Part shown: positions 12,901-23,265 of the stretch, piece by piece
Layout: every line of letters starts with the position of its first letter
How positions within the stretch are numbered: position 1 is the first letter of the stretch
From: Bolinopsis microptera
Taxonomy: Eukaryota > Ctenophora > Tentaculata > Lobata > Bolinopsidae
Direction: 5' to 3'
Length of the DNA: 64,000 bases
NCBI RefSeq assembly: GCF_026151205.1
Contig: NC_087076.1
Span: 620,001-684,000 of the forward strand
The notes under the pieces: model-generated
What the model saw: only the letters and a program-made list of their open reading frames with translations
Told to the model about the DNA's origin: nothing
Database searches by the model: none
Made by a program: the position numbers and the translations under genes

Positions 12901-15437
12901 TGTGCCAATACCAGGTACGGACAGGTTCTCAGGTACAGCCTGTGCCAATACCAGGCACGGACAGGTTCTCAGGTACAGCCTGTGCCAATACCAGGTACGA
13001 ACAGGTTCTCAGGTACAGACTGTGCCAATACCAGGCACGGAAAGGTTCTCAGGTACATACTGTGCCAATACCAGGCACGGATAGGTTCTCAGGTACATAC
13101 TGTGCCAATACCAGGCACGGATAGGTTCTCAGGTACATACTGTGCCAATACCAGGCACGGATAGGTTCTCAGGTACATACTGTGCCAATACCAGGCACGG
13201 ACAGGTTCTCAGGTACAGACTGTGCCAATACCAGGCACGGACAGGTTCTCAGGTACATACTGTGCCAATACCAGGCACGGACAGGTTCTCAGGTACAGAC
13301 TGTGCCAATACCAGGAGCGGACAGGTTCTCAGGTACATACTGTGCCAATACCAGGTACGGACAGGTTCTCAGGTACAGACTGTGCCAATACCAGGCACGG
13401 ACAGGTTCTCAGGTACATACTGTGCCAATACCAGGCACGGACAGGTTCTCAGGTACATACTGTGCCAATACCAGGCACGGACAGGTTCTCAGGTACAGAC
13501 TGTGCCAATACCAGGCACGGACAGGTTCTCAGGTACATACTGTGCCAATACCAGGCACGGACAGGTTCTCAGGTACATACTGTGCCAATACCAGGCACGG
13601 ACAGGTTCTCAGGTACATACTGTGCCAATACCAGGCACGGACAGGTTCTCAGGTACAGACTGTGCCAATACCAGGCACGGACAGGTTCTCAGGTACATAC
13701 TGTGCCAATACCAGGCACGGACAGGTTCTCAGGTACAGACTGTGCCAATACCAGGCACGGACAGGTTCTCAGGTACAGACTGTGCCAATACCAGGCACGG
13801 ACAGGTTCTCAGGTACAGACTGTGCCAATACCAGGCACGGACAGGTTCTCAGGTACATACTGTGCCAATACCAGGCACGGACAGGTTCTCAGGTACATAC
13901 TGTGCCAATACCAGGCACGGACAGGTTCTCAGGTACAGACTGTGCCAATACCAGGCACGGACAGGTTCTCAGGTACAGACTGTGCCAATACCAGGCACGG
14001 ACAGGTTCTCAGGTACATACTGTGCCAATACCAGGCACGGACAGGTTCTCAGGTACATACTGTGCCAATACCAGGCACGGACAGGTTCTCAGGTACATAC
14101 TGTGCCAATACCAGGCACGGACAGGTTCTCAGGTACATACTGTGCCAATACCAGGCACGGACAGGTTCTCAGGTACAGACTGTGCCAATACCAGGCACGG
14201 ACAGGTTCTCAGGTACAGACTGTGCCAATACCAGGCACGGACAGGTTCTCAGGTACATACTGTGCCAATACCAGGCACGGACAGGTTCTCAGGTACAGAC
14301 TGTGCCAATACCAGGCACGGACAGGTTCTCAGGTACATACTGTGCCAATACCAGGCACGGACAGGTTCTCAGGTACAGACTGTGCCAATACCAGGCACGG
14401 ACAGGTTCTCAGGTACAGACTGTGCCAATACCAGGCACGGACAGGTTCTCAGGTACATACTGTGCCAATACCAGGCACGGACAGGTTCTCAGGTACAGAC
14501 TGTGCCAATACCAGGCACGGACAGGTTCTCAGGTACATACTGTGCCAATACCAGGCACGGACAGGTTCTCAGGTACAGACTGTGCCAATACCAGGCACGG
14601 ACAGGTTCTCAGGTACAGACTGTGCCAATACCAGGCACGGACAGGTTCTCAGGTACAGACTGTGCCAATACCAGGCACGGACAGGTTCTCAGGTACAGAC
14701 TGTGCCAATACCAGGCACGGACAGGTTCTCAGGTACATACTGTGCCAATACCAGGCACGGACAGGTTCTCAGGTACATACTGTGCCAATACCAGGCACGG
14801 ACAGGTTCTCAGGTACAGACTGTGCCAATACCAGGCACGGACAGGTTCTCAGGTACAGACTGTGCCAATACCAGGCACGGACAGGTTCTCAGGTACAGAC
14901 TGTGCCAATACCAGGCACGGACAGGTTCTCAGGTACAGACTGTGCCAATACCAGGCACGGACAGGTTCTCAGGTACATACTGTGCCAATACCAGGCACGG
15001 ACAGGTTCTCAGGTACATACTGTGCCAATACCAGGCACGGACAGGTTCTCAGGTACATACTGTGTCAATACCAGGCACGGACAGGTTCTCAGGTACAGAC
15101 TGTGCCAATACCAGGCACGGACAGGTTCTCAGGTACAGACTGTGCCAATACCAGGCACGGACAGGTTCTCAGGTACATACTGTGCCAATACCAGGCACGG
15201 ACAGGTTCTCAGGTACATACTGTGCCAATACCAGGCACGGACAGGTTCTCAGGTACAGACTGTGCCAATACCAGGCACGGACAGGTTCTCAGGTACATAC
15301 TGTGCCAATACCAGGCACGGACAGGTTCTCAGGTACAGACTGTGCCAATACCAGGCACGGACAGGTTCTCAGGTACATACTGTGCCAATACCAGGCACGG
15401 ACAGGTTCTCAGGTACATACTGTGCCAATACCAGGCA
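6973..15437. repeat. 40-bp satellite array, ~211 copies (~8.5 kb)
   Basis: Longest array in the window. Its 40-bp unit contains tgtgccaataccaggcacgg and acaggttctcaggtaca. One position is nearly always t or g (acatac or acagac), giving a two-state pattern along the array. Rarer variants are ggtacgg, cacgggc, actttacc, cagcctg, ggtacgaac, cacggaaagg, cacggatagg and units with six extra bases (catagtacatac). A set of these rare variants occurs twice, in the same order, about 4.05 kb apart. All three plus frames are open for hundreds of codons because the unit has no stop and 40 is not a multiple of 3. The predicted peptides are frame-cycled repeats, so I do not call a gene. Confidence 0.98.
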
Positions 15438-15697
15438 TCCTAATTGATAAGGCTGGATAGTGAGGTGTTTATAGAACCTGTATAGAGAAGTGTATATTTA
15501 TAATACACTTCTCTTATATATTATATATAATATATATCTAAGATATTGAGGATATAAAGGCTGCTCGGTGTCGACAGGCTAATTTGGGTATTGAACTATA
15601 TAATATATACTATATTATTGCCGCTAACTAATAGCGGCAATAATAATATTTCCACACGCAATAATAATTATCACGCAGTATCTAACTGACATTCAAT
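15438..15697. other. Spacer containing two hairpins
   Basis: AT-rich spacer between the 40-bp and 13-bp arrays. It holds an inverted repeat around 15482-15512 (agagaagtgtata facing aatacacttctct) and a perfect 14-bp stem at 15613-15645. No gene is seen. Confidence 0.6.
15613..15645. repeat. Perfect 14-bp inverted repeat, 5-base loop
   Basis: tattattgccgcta at 15613-15626 faces its exact complement, tagcggcaataata, at 15632-15645. It would form a cruciform or RNA hairpin. It is not followed by a T run as a bacterial-type terminator would be. Role unknown. Confidence 0.9.
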
Positions 15698-16222
15698 GTT
15701 AGGAGTCAATGTTAGGAGTCAATGTTAGGAGTCAATGTTAGGAGTCAATGTTAGGAGTCAATGTTAGGAGTCAATGTTAGGAGTCAATGTTAGGAGTCAA
15801 TGTTAGGAGTCAATGTTAGGAGTCAATGTTAGGAGTCAATGTTAGGAGTCAATGTTAGGAGTCAATGTTAGGAGTCAATGTTAGGAGTCAATGTTAGGAG
15901 TCAATGTTAGGAGTCAATGTTAGGAGTCAATGTTAGGAGTCAATGTTAGGAGTCAATGTTAGGAGTCAATTTTAGGAGTCAATTTTAGGAGTCAATGTTA
16001 GGAGTCAATGTTAGGAGTCAATGTTAGGAGTCAATGTTAGGAGTCAATGTTAGGAGTCAATGTTAGGAGTCAATGTTAGGAGTCAATGTTAGGAGTCAAT
16101 GTTAGGAGTCAATGTTAGGAGTCAATGTTAGGAGTCAATGTTAGGAGTCAATGTTAGGAGTCAATTTTAGGAGTCAATGTTAGGAGTCAATGTTAGGAGT
16201 CAATGTTAGGAGTCAATGTTAG
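15698..16222. repeat. 13-bp minisatellite (gtcaatgttagga), ~40 copies
   Basis: Very uniform tandem array of gtcaatgttagga. The only recurrent variant is gtcaatttta, at about 15968, 15981 and 16162. It contains ttagg, but the 13-bp period shows it is not a telomeric repeat. Confidence 0.97.
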
Positions 16223-16544
16223 CTACGAGTATTGTTGAAGAGCATGTAGCTCTATGGGATGATAGGTTAATGCAGCTAAACTACTTATTTAGTATTGGCA
16301 CAGTATGTACTACTTATGCCAACTACAGAAACGATAAAATAAAAACCCGGGCCGCATAATAAAAGGAGTGGTAGGAGCAAATACTGGCTAGTACTGTGTA
16401 CTGGTTGTATATTCAAGCAGAAGAGAAGGATCAGAGTAGCACGCTGAGTAAATGATATTACTCTTCAGATGACAACTAATAGTGCTAATGGTGTAGTATA
16501 CTAGTAATAGTACTAATAGAGCTAATGAAACATGTCAACCAGCA
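16223..16544. other. Unique spacer
   Basis: About 320 bases of unique DNA rich in tagtact motifs. No gene or RNA recognised. Confidence 0.55.
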
Positions 16545-19170
16545 TCTGTTCGGAAATGAGGGGTCTGCTTGCTTTACTCATTCCAAACACTGTGACACCT
16601 CCAAGTGACATGTTGGGAGGAAATGAGGGGTTTGCTTGCTTTACTCATTCCAAACACTGTGACACCTCCAAGTGACATGTTGGGAGGAAATGAGGGGTCT
16701 GCTTGCTTTACTCATTCCAAACACTGTGACACCACCAAGTGACATGTTGGGAGGAAATGAGGGGTCTGCTTGCTTTACTCATTCCAAACACTGTGACACC
16801 TCCAAGTGACATGTTGGGAGGAAATGAGGGGTCTGCTTACTTTACTCATTCCAAACACTGTGACACCTCCAAGTGACATGTTGGGAGGAAATTAGGGGTT
16901 TGCTTGCTTTACTCATTCCAAACACTGTGACACCTCCAAGTGACATGTTGGGAGGAAATGAGGGGTCTGCTTGCTTTACTCATTCCAAACACTGTGACAC
17001 CTCCAAGTGACATGTTGGGAGGAAATGAGGGGTCTGCTTACTTTACTCATTCCAAACACTGTGACACCACCAAGTGACATGTTGGGAGGAAATGAGGGGT
17101 CTGCTTACTTTACTCATTCCAAACACTGTGACACCTCCAAGTGACATGTTGGGAGGAAATGAGGGGTCTGCTTACTTTACTCATTCCAAACACTGTGACA
17201 CCACCAAGTGACATGTTGGGAGGAAATGAGGGGTCTGCTTACTTTACTCATTCCAAACACTGTGACACCTCCAAGTGACATGTTGGGAGGAAATGAGGGG
17301 TCTGCTTACTTTACTCATTCCAAACACTGTGACACCTCCAAGTGACATGTTGGGAGGAAATTAGGGGTTTGCTTGCTTTACTCATTCCAAACACTGTGAC
17401 ACCTCCAAGTGACATGTTGGGAGGAAATGAGGGGTCTGCTTGCTTTACTCATTCCAAACACTGTGACACCTCCAAGTGACATGTTGGGAGGAAATGAGGG
17501 GTCTGCTTGCTTTACTCATTCCAAACACTGTGACACCTCCAAGTGACATGTTGGGAGGAAATGAGGGGTCTGCTTGCTTTACTCATTCCAAACACTGTGA
17601 CACCTCCAAGTGACATGTTGGGAGGAAATGAGGGGTCTGCTTGCTTTACTCATTCCAAACACTGTGACACCTCCAAGTGACATGTTGGGAGGAAATGAGG
17701 GGTCTGCTTGCTTTACTCATTCCAAACACTGTGACACCGCCAAGTGACATGTTGGGAGGAAATGAGGGGTCTGCTTGCTTTACTCATTCCAAACACTGTG
17801 ACACCTCCAAGTGACATGTTGGGAGGAAATGAGGGGTCTGCTTGCTTTACTCATTCCAAACACTGTGACACCTCCAAGTGACATGTTGGGAGGAAATGAA
17901 GGGTCTGCTTGCTTTACTCATTCCAAACACTGTGACACCTCCAAGTGACATGTTGGGAGGAAATGAGGGGTCTGCTTGCTTTACTCATTCCAAACACTGT
18001 GACACCTCCAAGTGACATGTTGGGAGGAAATGAGGGGTCTGCTTGCTTTACTCATTCCAAACACTGTGACACCTCCAAGTGACATGTTGGTCGGAAATGA
18101 GGGGTCTGCTTGCTTTACTCATTCCAAACACTGTGACACCGCCAAGTGACATGTTGGGAGGAAATGAGGGGTCTGCTTGCTTTACTCATTCCAAACACTG
18201 TGACACCTCCAAGTGACATGTTGGGAGGAAATGAGGGGTCTGCTTGCTTTACTCATTCCAAACACTGTGACACCTCCAAGTGACATGTTGGGAGGAAATG
18301 AGGGGTCTGCTTGCTTTACTCATTCCAAACACTGTGACACCGCCAAGTGACATGTTGGGAGGAAATGAGGGGTCTGCTTGCTTTACTCATTCCAAACACT
18401 GTGACACCTCCAAGTGACATGTTGGGAGGAAATGAGGGGTCTGCTTGCTTTACTCATTCCAAACACTGTGACACCTCCAAGTGACATGTTGGGAGGAAAT
18501 GAGGGGTCTGCTTGCTTTACTCATTCCAAACACTGTGACACCTCCAAGTGACATGTTGGGAGGAAATGAGGGGTCTGCTTGCTTTACTCATTCCAAACAC
18601 TGTGACACCTCCAAGTGACATGTTGGGAGGAAATGAGGGGTCTGCTTGCTTTACTCATTCCAAACACTGTGACACCGCCAAGTGACATGTTGGGAGGAAA
18701 TGAGGGGTCTGCTTGCTTTACTCATTCCAAACACTGTGACACCTCCAAGTGACATGTTGGGAGGAAATGAGGGGTCTGCTTGCTTTACTCATTCCAAACA
18801 CTGTGACACCTCCAAGTGACATGTTGGGAGGAAATGAGGGGTCTGCTTGCTTTACTCATTCCAAACACTGTGACACCTCCAAGTGACATGTTGGGAGGAA
18901 ATGAGGGGTCTGCTTGCTTTACTCATTCCAAACACTGTGACACCGCCAAGTGACATGTTGGGAGGAAATGAGGGGTCTGCTTGCTTTACTCATTCCAAAC
19001 ACTGTGACACCTCCAAGTGACATGTTGGGAGGAAATGAGGGGTCTGCTTGCTTTACTCATTCCAAACACTGTGACACCTCCAAGTGACATGTTGGGAGGA
19101 AATGAGGGGTCTGCTTGCTTTACTCATTCCAAACACTGTGACACCTCCAAGTGACATGTTGGGAGGAAAT
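16545..19170. repeat. 67-bp satellite array, ~39 copies
   Basis: Tandem array with a 67-bp period. The unit includes gggaggaaatgaggggtctg, ctttactcattccaaacact and gtgacacctccaagtgacat. Variant positions include cacc followed by tcc, acc or gcc, and gcttgc versus gcttac. Units with caccgcc lie at about 17735, 18137, 18338, 18673 and 18941, always whole multiples of 67 apart. The right end merges into the next repeat family at gaggaaatg/tatcttcgg. Confidence 0.98.
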
Positions 19171-20330
19171 GTATCTTCGGTTGGGAATTGGGACGGATAT
19201 TTTTTGATGATTATATGAAAATCAAAGAATACTATTAGCTTCTTCCCTGTGACCAGGGGTTTTCAATTATCTTTACTATAATTCAGAGAATTATTTTTGT
19301 CTGTCTGTCTGTACGACCGCCCACGTGCAAATCAGACGAGAAATAGGAAGTTGTGTAGTAACCATAGTAACGAGGATTGTTACACGCACGTGCACGTGCA
19401 AAGATTGTTAAAACTGCATTTTTATCGGTTTTGTTGATATTACGTTGTGTTTAGTGCGAGCAAGATTTTATTTGGCTGTATCTTCGGTTGAGTACTTGTG
19501 TAGGATATTATTGACACGATTTAAACTTACTAACAAAAATACTATTAGTTTCCTCCCTAACCACGGGTTTTCTAGTCTTATTTATAATTCAAAGAATTAT
19601 TCTGTAGAATGTATGTACGACCGCCCACGTGCAAATTAGGTAAACAAATAAAAGTTGTATAGTAACCATAGTAGTAGTTTGTGTAACAATGTGGCTGTTG
19701 GAATGTCCGAGGTAAAATAAGTGTTGAGATACAAAATTAAAAAACGGTGTTGAACGTGCACGTGCAATGCTTGGCGAGCGACATTTTGATCGGTTTTGTG
19801 GTAATTACGTTGTGTTCAGTGCGAGCTACATTTAGATCGGCTGTATTTTCGGTGAGGATTAATACTTTTTGATACGATTAAAACTGACTGCCAAAGAAAT
19901 AGAAAACTACTAGTTTCATCCCTGTTACCACGGGCTTTCTAGTCATTATTATAATTTGTAGTAGTTGTACAGCAATACTAAGGTAATGGGACTACTACAC
20001 ACAGACATCGAACGCTGTAAGAAGATGACGATCAGACCTAATCATTATTATAATTCAAAGAATTCAAAGAAGTTAGGTAAAAACCAAAAGGTTGCATAGC
20101 AAGTTAGCAACGGTGTTGTAATGCACACGTGCACGTGCAAAGATTGTTGGAACGGCATTTTGGTCGGTTTTGTGATAATTACGTTGTGTTTAAAGTGTTT
20201 AACATTTAAATCGGCTGTATCTTCCGTTGGGATGGACTTTTTTGATGCGATTAAAAATGTCTTTCAAAGAATACTACTAGCTTCATCCCTGTTACCACGG
20301 GCTTTCTAGTAAGTGTATAAAGCAGTGTAA
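19171..20330 (+). repeat. Degenerate ~360-bp satellite, about four diverged copies
   Basis: Blocks recur in the same order with a period near 365 bp: cacgtgcacgtgcaa, then a ttgatcggttttgtg-like segment, ttacgttgtgtt, ggctgtatcttcggtt, a gatacgattaaaact-like segment, ccctgttaccacgggctttctagt, then cgaccgcccacgtgcaaat and tagtaaccatagta. The first copy begins within the unit and the last stops at gctttctagtaa. Copies are far more diverged than in the other arrays, so this is an older repeat. Short frames in it (for example 19445-19639) are not conserved between copies. An inverted relative lies at 1-110. Confidence 0.8.
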
Positions 20331-20596
20331 TTATGATCGGGTGGCAGGCACATGCAGGCACGTAGCCAGGGGGGGGGGCGTCCCTGGGCACATGCATTAT
20401 TAACATCACTGGAAACACAAACATATCACAAATCTACAACACGTATAGTAATGGGTTTGAGCACAGTGTGGTTCTACACCCTAATTATTACTACTACTAC
20501 TACTAATAGTAATAGTAATGAATATCCAATTATCCATGCTTAAATTTGTATTTAAAATGACATTTTACCTTCCCATAGTCATCTAAGCAGCTGACT
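20331..20596. other. Unique spacer
   Basis: Contains a 9-G run near 20370 and a short (tac)n stretch. No gene recognised. Confidence 0.5.
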
Positions 20597-20682
20597 TTCT
20601 GTTTAAAGTTTCACTTTCTGTTTAAAGTTTCACTTTCTGTTTAAAGCTTCACTTTCTGTTTAAAGTTTCACTTTCTGTTACA
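20597..20682. repeat. 19-bp tandem repeat (tttctgtttaaagtttcac), ~4.5 copies
   Basis: Short array of tttctgtttaaagtttcac, with one copy having agcttcac. It ends in tttctgttacag. Confidence 0.95.
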
Positions 20683-20889
20683 GCTCACGATAAACACATA
20701 CCCAGGATGATTTACAATTAGAAGGAACATACTACTACCGACGAGGTGGCTTCCTATTCATTACCTACATAATATACTCTGGTAGCAGGGAGTAAATAAT
20801 ACACTATCAAAATATACAATTTTAATTTGATGAAATATAAATAAATATCATAATTATGTATTACAATATATTATTATAATGCAGCAAGT

Positions 20890-21113
20890 ATAGCGGGGGG
20901 AGGGGGTACACTACACCCCCCCCCCCTATAACAAGTATAGCGGGGGAGGGGGTACACTACACCCACCCCCCCTATAACAATATAGCGGGGGAGGGGTACA
21001 CTACACCCCCCTATAACAATATAGCGGGGGGAGGAGGTGCACTACACCCCCCCCCCCCTATAACAAGTATAACTATATTCCATGCAACAGCGTTAGGGGG
21101 GGGGGGGGGGGGG
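20890..21113. repeat. G-run/C-run repeat (~55 bp, ~4 copies) and a poly-G run
   Basis: Each unit reads tatagc, a G-rich run, tacactacac, a C run, then ctataaca. Every unit can therefore fold G-run to C-run as a hairpin, or form quadruplex and i-motif on opposite strands. A run of about 18 G follows at 21096-21113. Run lengths vary from copy to copy and are a likely site of assembly error. Confidence 0.85.
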
Positions 21114-21275
21114 CCTGTAACCATGGTAACAGATATAGGGGGGCTCGCACAGTGCAACTTAGCCCCAATGAGGCAGTTCAGCGAACTAATAAAATAATTA
21201 ACGGGTCATTAGAATAGCAGCCTTTAAGTTCGGGAATTAGATAAAGTGGTGAGCAGTGCTTCACTAACTATAGTC

Positions 21276-21332
21276 CAACACACACACACTCACACACTCA
21301 CACACTCACACACACACACTCACACACACACA

Positions 21333-21376
<44 letters not shown>

Positions 21377-21473
21377 TGCACACACACACACGCACGCACG
21401 CATGCACGCACGCACGCACGCACGCACGCGCACACGCACACACGCACACACACATACACACACACACATATTG
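21276..21473. repeat. (CA)n / (CACG)n microsatellite
   Basis: About 200 bases of alternating purine-pyrimidine sequence, first cacacactca, then cacg repeats, then cacaca. Such tracts favour Z-DNA. The Thr-His-Ala-Arg frame is an artefact. Confidence 0.95.
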
Positions 21474-21616
21474 ACAAGTGCTTCACAGCTCACACAGGTA
21501 TATTATATGTTTTACTCACCTCCCCAGTTTCTTGATAAAACTGGGCATGTTTCCTCTGGCCCCGTCTCAGGGCAGCTGCTTCTATCTCATATATATTCCT
21601 CCAGTCTCCACTCTCA

Positions 21617-22292
21617 ACACTCATGTAGTACACTAGCCCTCCCCTAGTAATGGTAACTATGGTAACTAGTAGTGTAACTATGGTAACTAGTAATGCAACC
21701 GTATCAGCCACAAGTATTATCTATAACACTCATGTAGTACACTAGCCCTCCCCTAGTAATGCAACCGTATCAGCCACAAGTATTATATATATAACACTCA
21801 TGTAGTACACTAGCCCTCCCCTAGTAATGCAACCGTATCAGCCACAAGTATTATATATAACACTCATGTAGTACACTAGCCCTCCCCTAGTAATGGTAAC
21901 TATGGTAACTAGTAGTGTAACTATGGTAACTAGTAATGCAACCGTATCAGCCACAAGTATTATCTATAACACTCATGTAGTACACTAGCCCTCCCCTAGT
22001 AATGCAACCGTATCAGCCACAAGTATTATATATATAACACTCATGTAGTACACTAGCCCTCCCCTAGTAATGGTAACTATGGTAACTAGTAGTGTAACTA
22101 TGGTAACTAGTAATGCAACCGTATCAGCCACAAGTATTATATATATAACACTCATGTAGTACACTAGCCCTCCCCTAGTAATGCAACCGTATCAGCCACA
22201 AGTATTATATATATAACACTCATGTAGTACACTAGCCCTCCCCTAGTAATGCAACCGTATCAGCCACAAGTATTATATATATAACACTCATG
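21617..22292. repeat. ~68/110-bp compound minisatellite, left part (interrupted by a LINE)
   Basis: About eight units that include actcatgtagtacactagcc, ctcccctagtaatg, caaccgtatcagccacaag and tattatata. Some units carry an extra segment of about 42 bp made of ggtaactatggtaactagta motifs, giving long and short forms. The last unit is cut after actcatg by the LINE at 22293 and resumes at 26424. Confidence 0.93.
22288..22292. repeat. Left target-site duplication (tcatg) of the RTE LINE
   Basis: The pentamer tcatg ends the interrupted minisatellite unit here and begins the resumed unit at 26424-26428. Other intact units show the uninterrupted order aacactcatgtagtac, so the empty site can be read from the array itself. 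Confidence 0.85.
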
Positions 22293-22534
22293 GTCTTCCA
22301 ATGGTTGTGTGAAGCGCAGGTGGCCCAAAGCGTCACCGCTGGATAGAGACCCTGGATCTGCCTGCAGCAGCCAGAACCTCGAAAAAGGGCTACCCCGTTG
22401 GTGCCCTTTTCCAGTACCACATCGAACAGCAAGATGAAGCCTCTCCACAACAAGTCCTATCCTGCTACCTCCTCGTGGTGAAGACTGGAAACTGGATGAA
22501 CAGTGGTGATCTCTAGGCTAAGGGCAGCGAAGGG

Positions 22535-22993
22535 CGACGGGAGGCTCACTGACCCCCGCGGATTTCAATTATTGAATCACATAATTGTCTCCTAACTCTA
22601 AACCTCAAGAGAAGAGAGGTGCAGAGAATCAGTGACTCCCCCGGCTGTGGAGTGAACAGTAGCTAAAGAGGTATTGGCCGTTTGCCTCTGACCTTGTTTC
22701 TATGACCCAGGTAAACTGGACCACGCTCTGGTAACAGGATCGGCCCCCCATGCCTGGGGTAACGACGGGAGGCTCACTGACCCCCGCGGATTTCAATTAT
22801 TGAATCACATAATTGTCTCCTAACTCTAAACCTCAAGAGAAGAGAGGTGCAGAGAATCAGTGACTCCCCCGGCTGTGGAGTGAACAGTAGCTAAAGAGGT
22901 ATTGGCCGTTTGCCTCTGACCTTGTTTCTATGACCCAGGTAAACTGGACCACGCTCTGGTAACAGGATCGGCCCCCCATGCCTGGGGTAACGA
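22535..22993 (+). promoter_or_regulatory. Two tandem 228-bp repeats in the LINE 5' region
   Basis: The segment starting cgacgggaggctcactgacc at 22535 restarts at 22763, so the period is 228 bp. Both copies are nearly identical through the cctggggtaacga motif. Tandem 5' monomers are known in several LINE families, where they carry promoter activity. Here that role is inferred from position only. Confidence 0.75.
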
Positions 22994-23265
22994 GGTAGTC
23001 AGGGGGAAGGTTAGCCCCCGTAAAAGTGGAGCCTTGGCTCACACTCTAATCTCCCTAAGCTTTGGGACAAAAGCGTATAGTCATTTATTGGAATTGGTGA
23101 AGAAAGAAGAAATAATACAACGACAGGACATCATCACAAAACCCACTCTTACTGATTAGTAGCAACAAGTGTTCTAGCGGAAGTTGTTACTCACGTGGCC
23201 AAGATGGATAAGTCATTTAACGCTCAAGTGGCGCCCGGCGTTAAGTAGGTGTCTCACTTTGCCTG

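Noticed and set aside
6938-15460. Very long plus-strand frames (up to 1318 codons) with a 40-residue repeat
   Set aside because: The 40-bp unit has no stop in any plus frame and its period cycles through all three frames, so three overlapping frames encode the same peptide cycle. There is no non-repeat coding sequence at either end.
15698-16222. Telomere-like repeat (contains ttagg)
   Set aside because: The period is 13 bp (gtcaatgttagga), not 5 or 6, and the array is internal.
21246-21647. Thr/His/Ala/Arg-rich frame
   Set aside because: Produced by the (CA)n/(CACG)n microsatellite.
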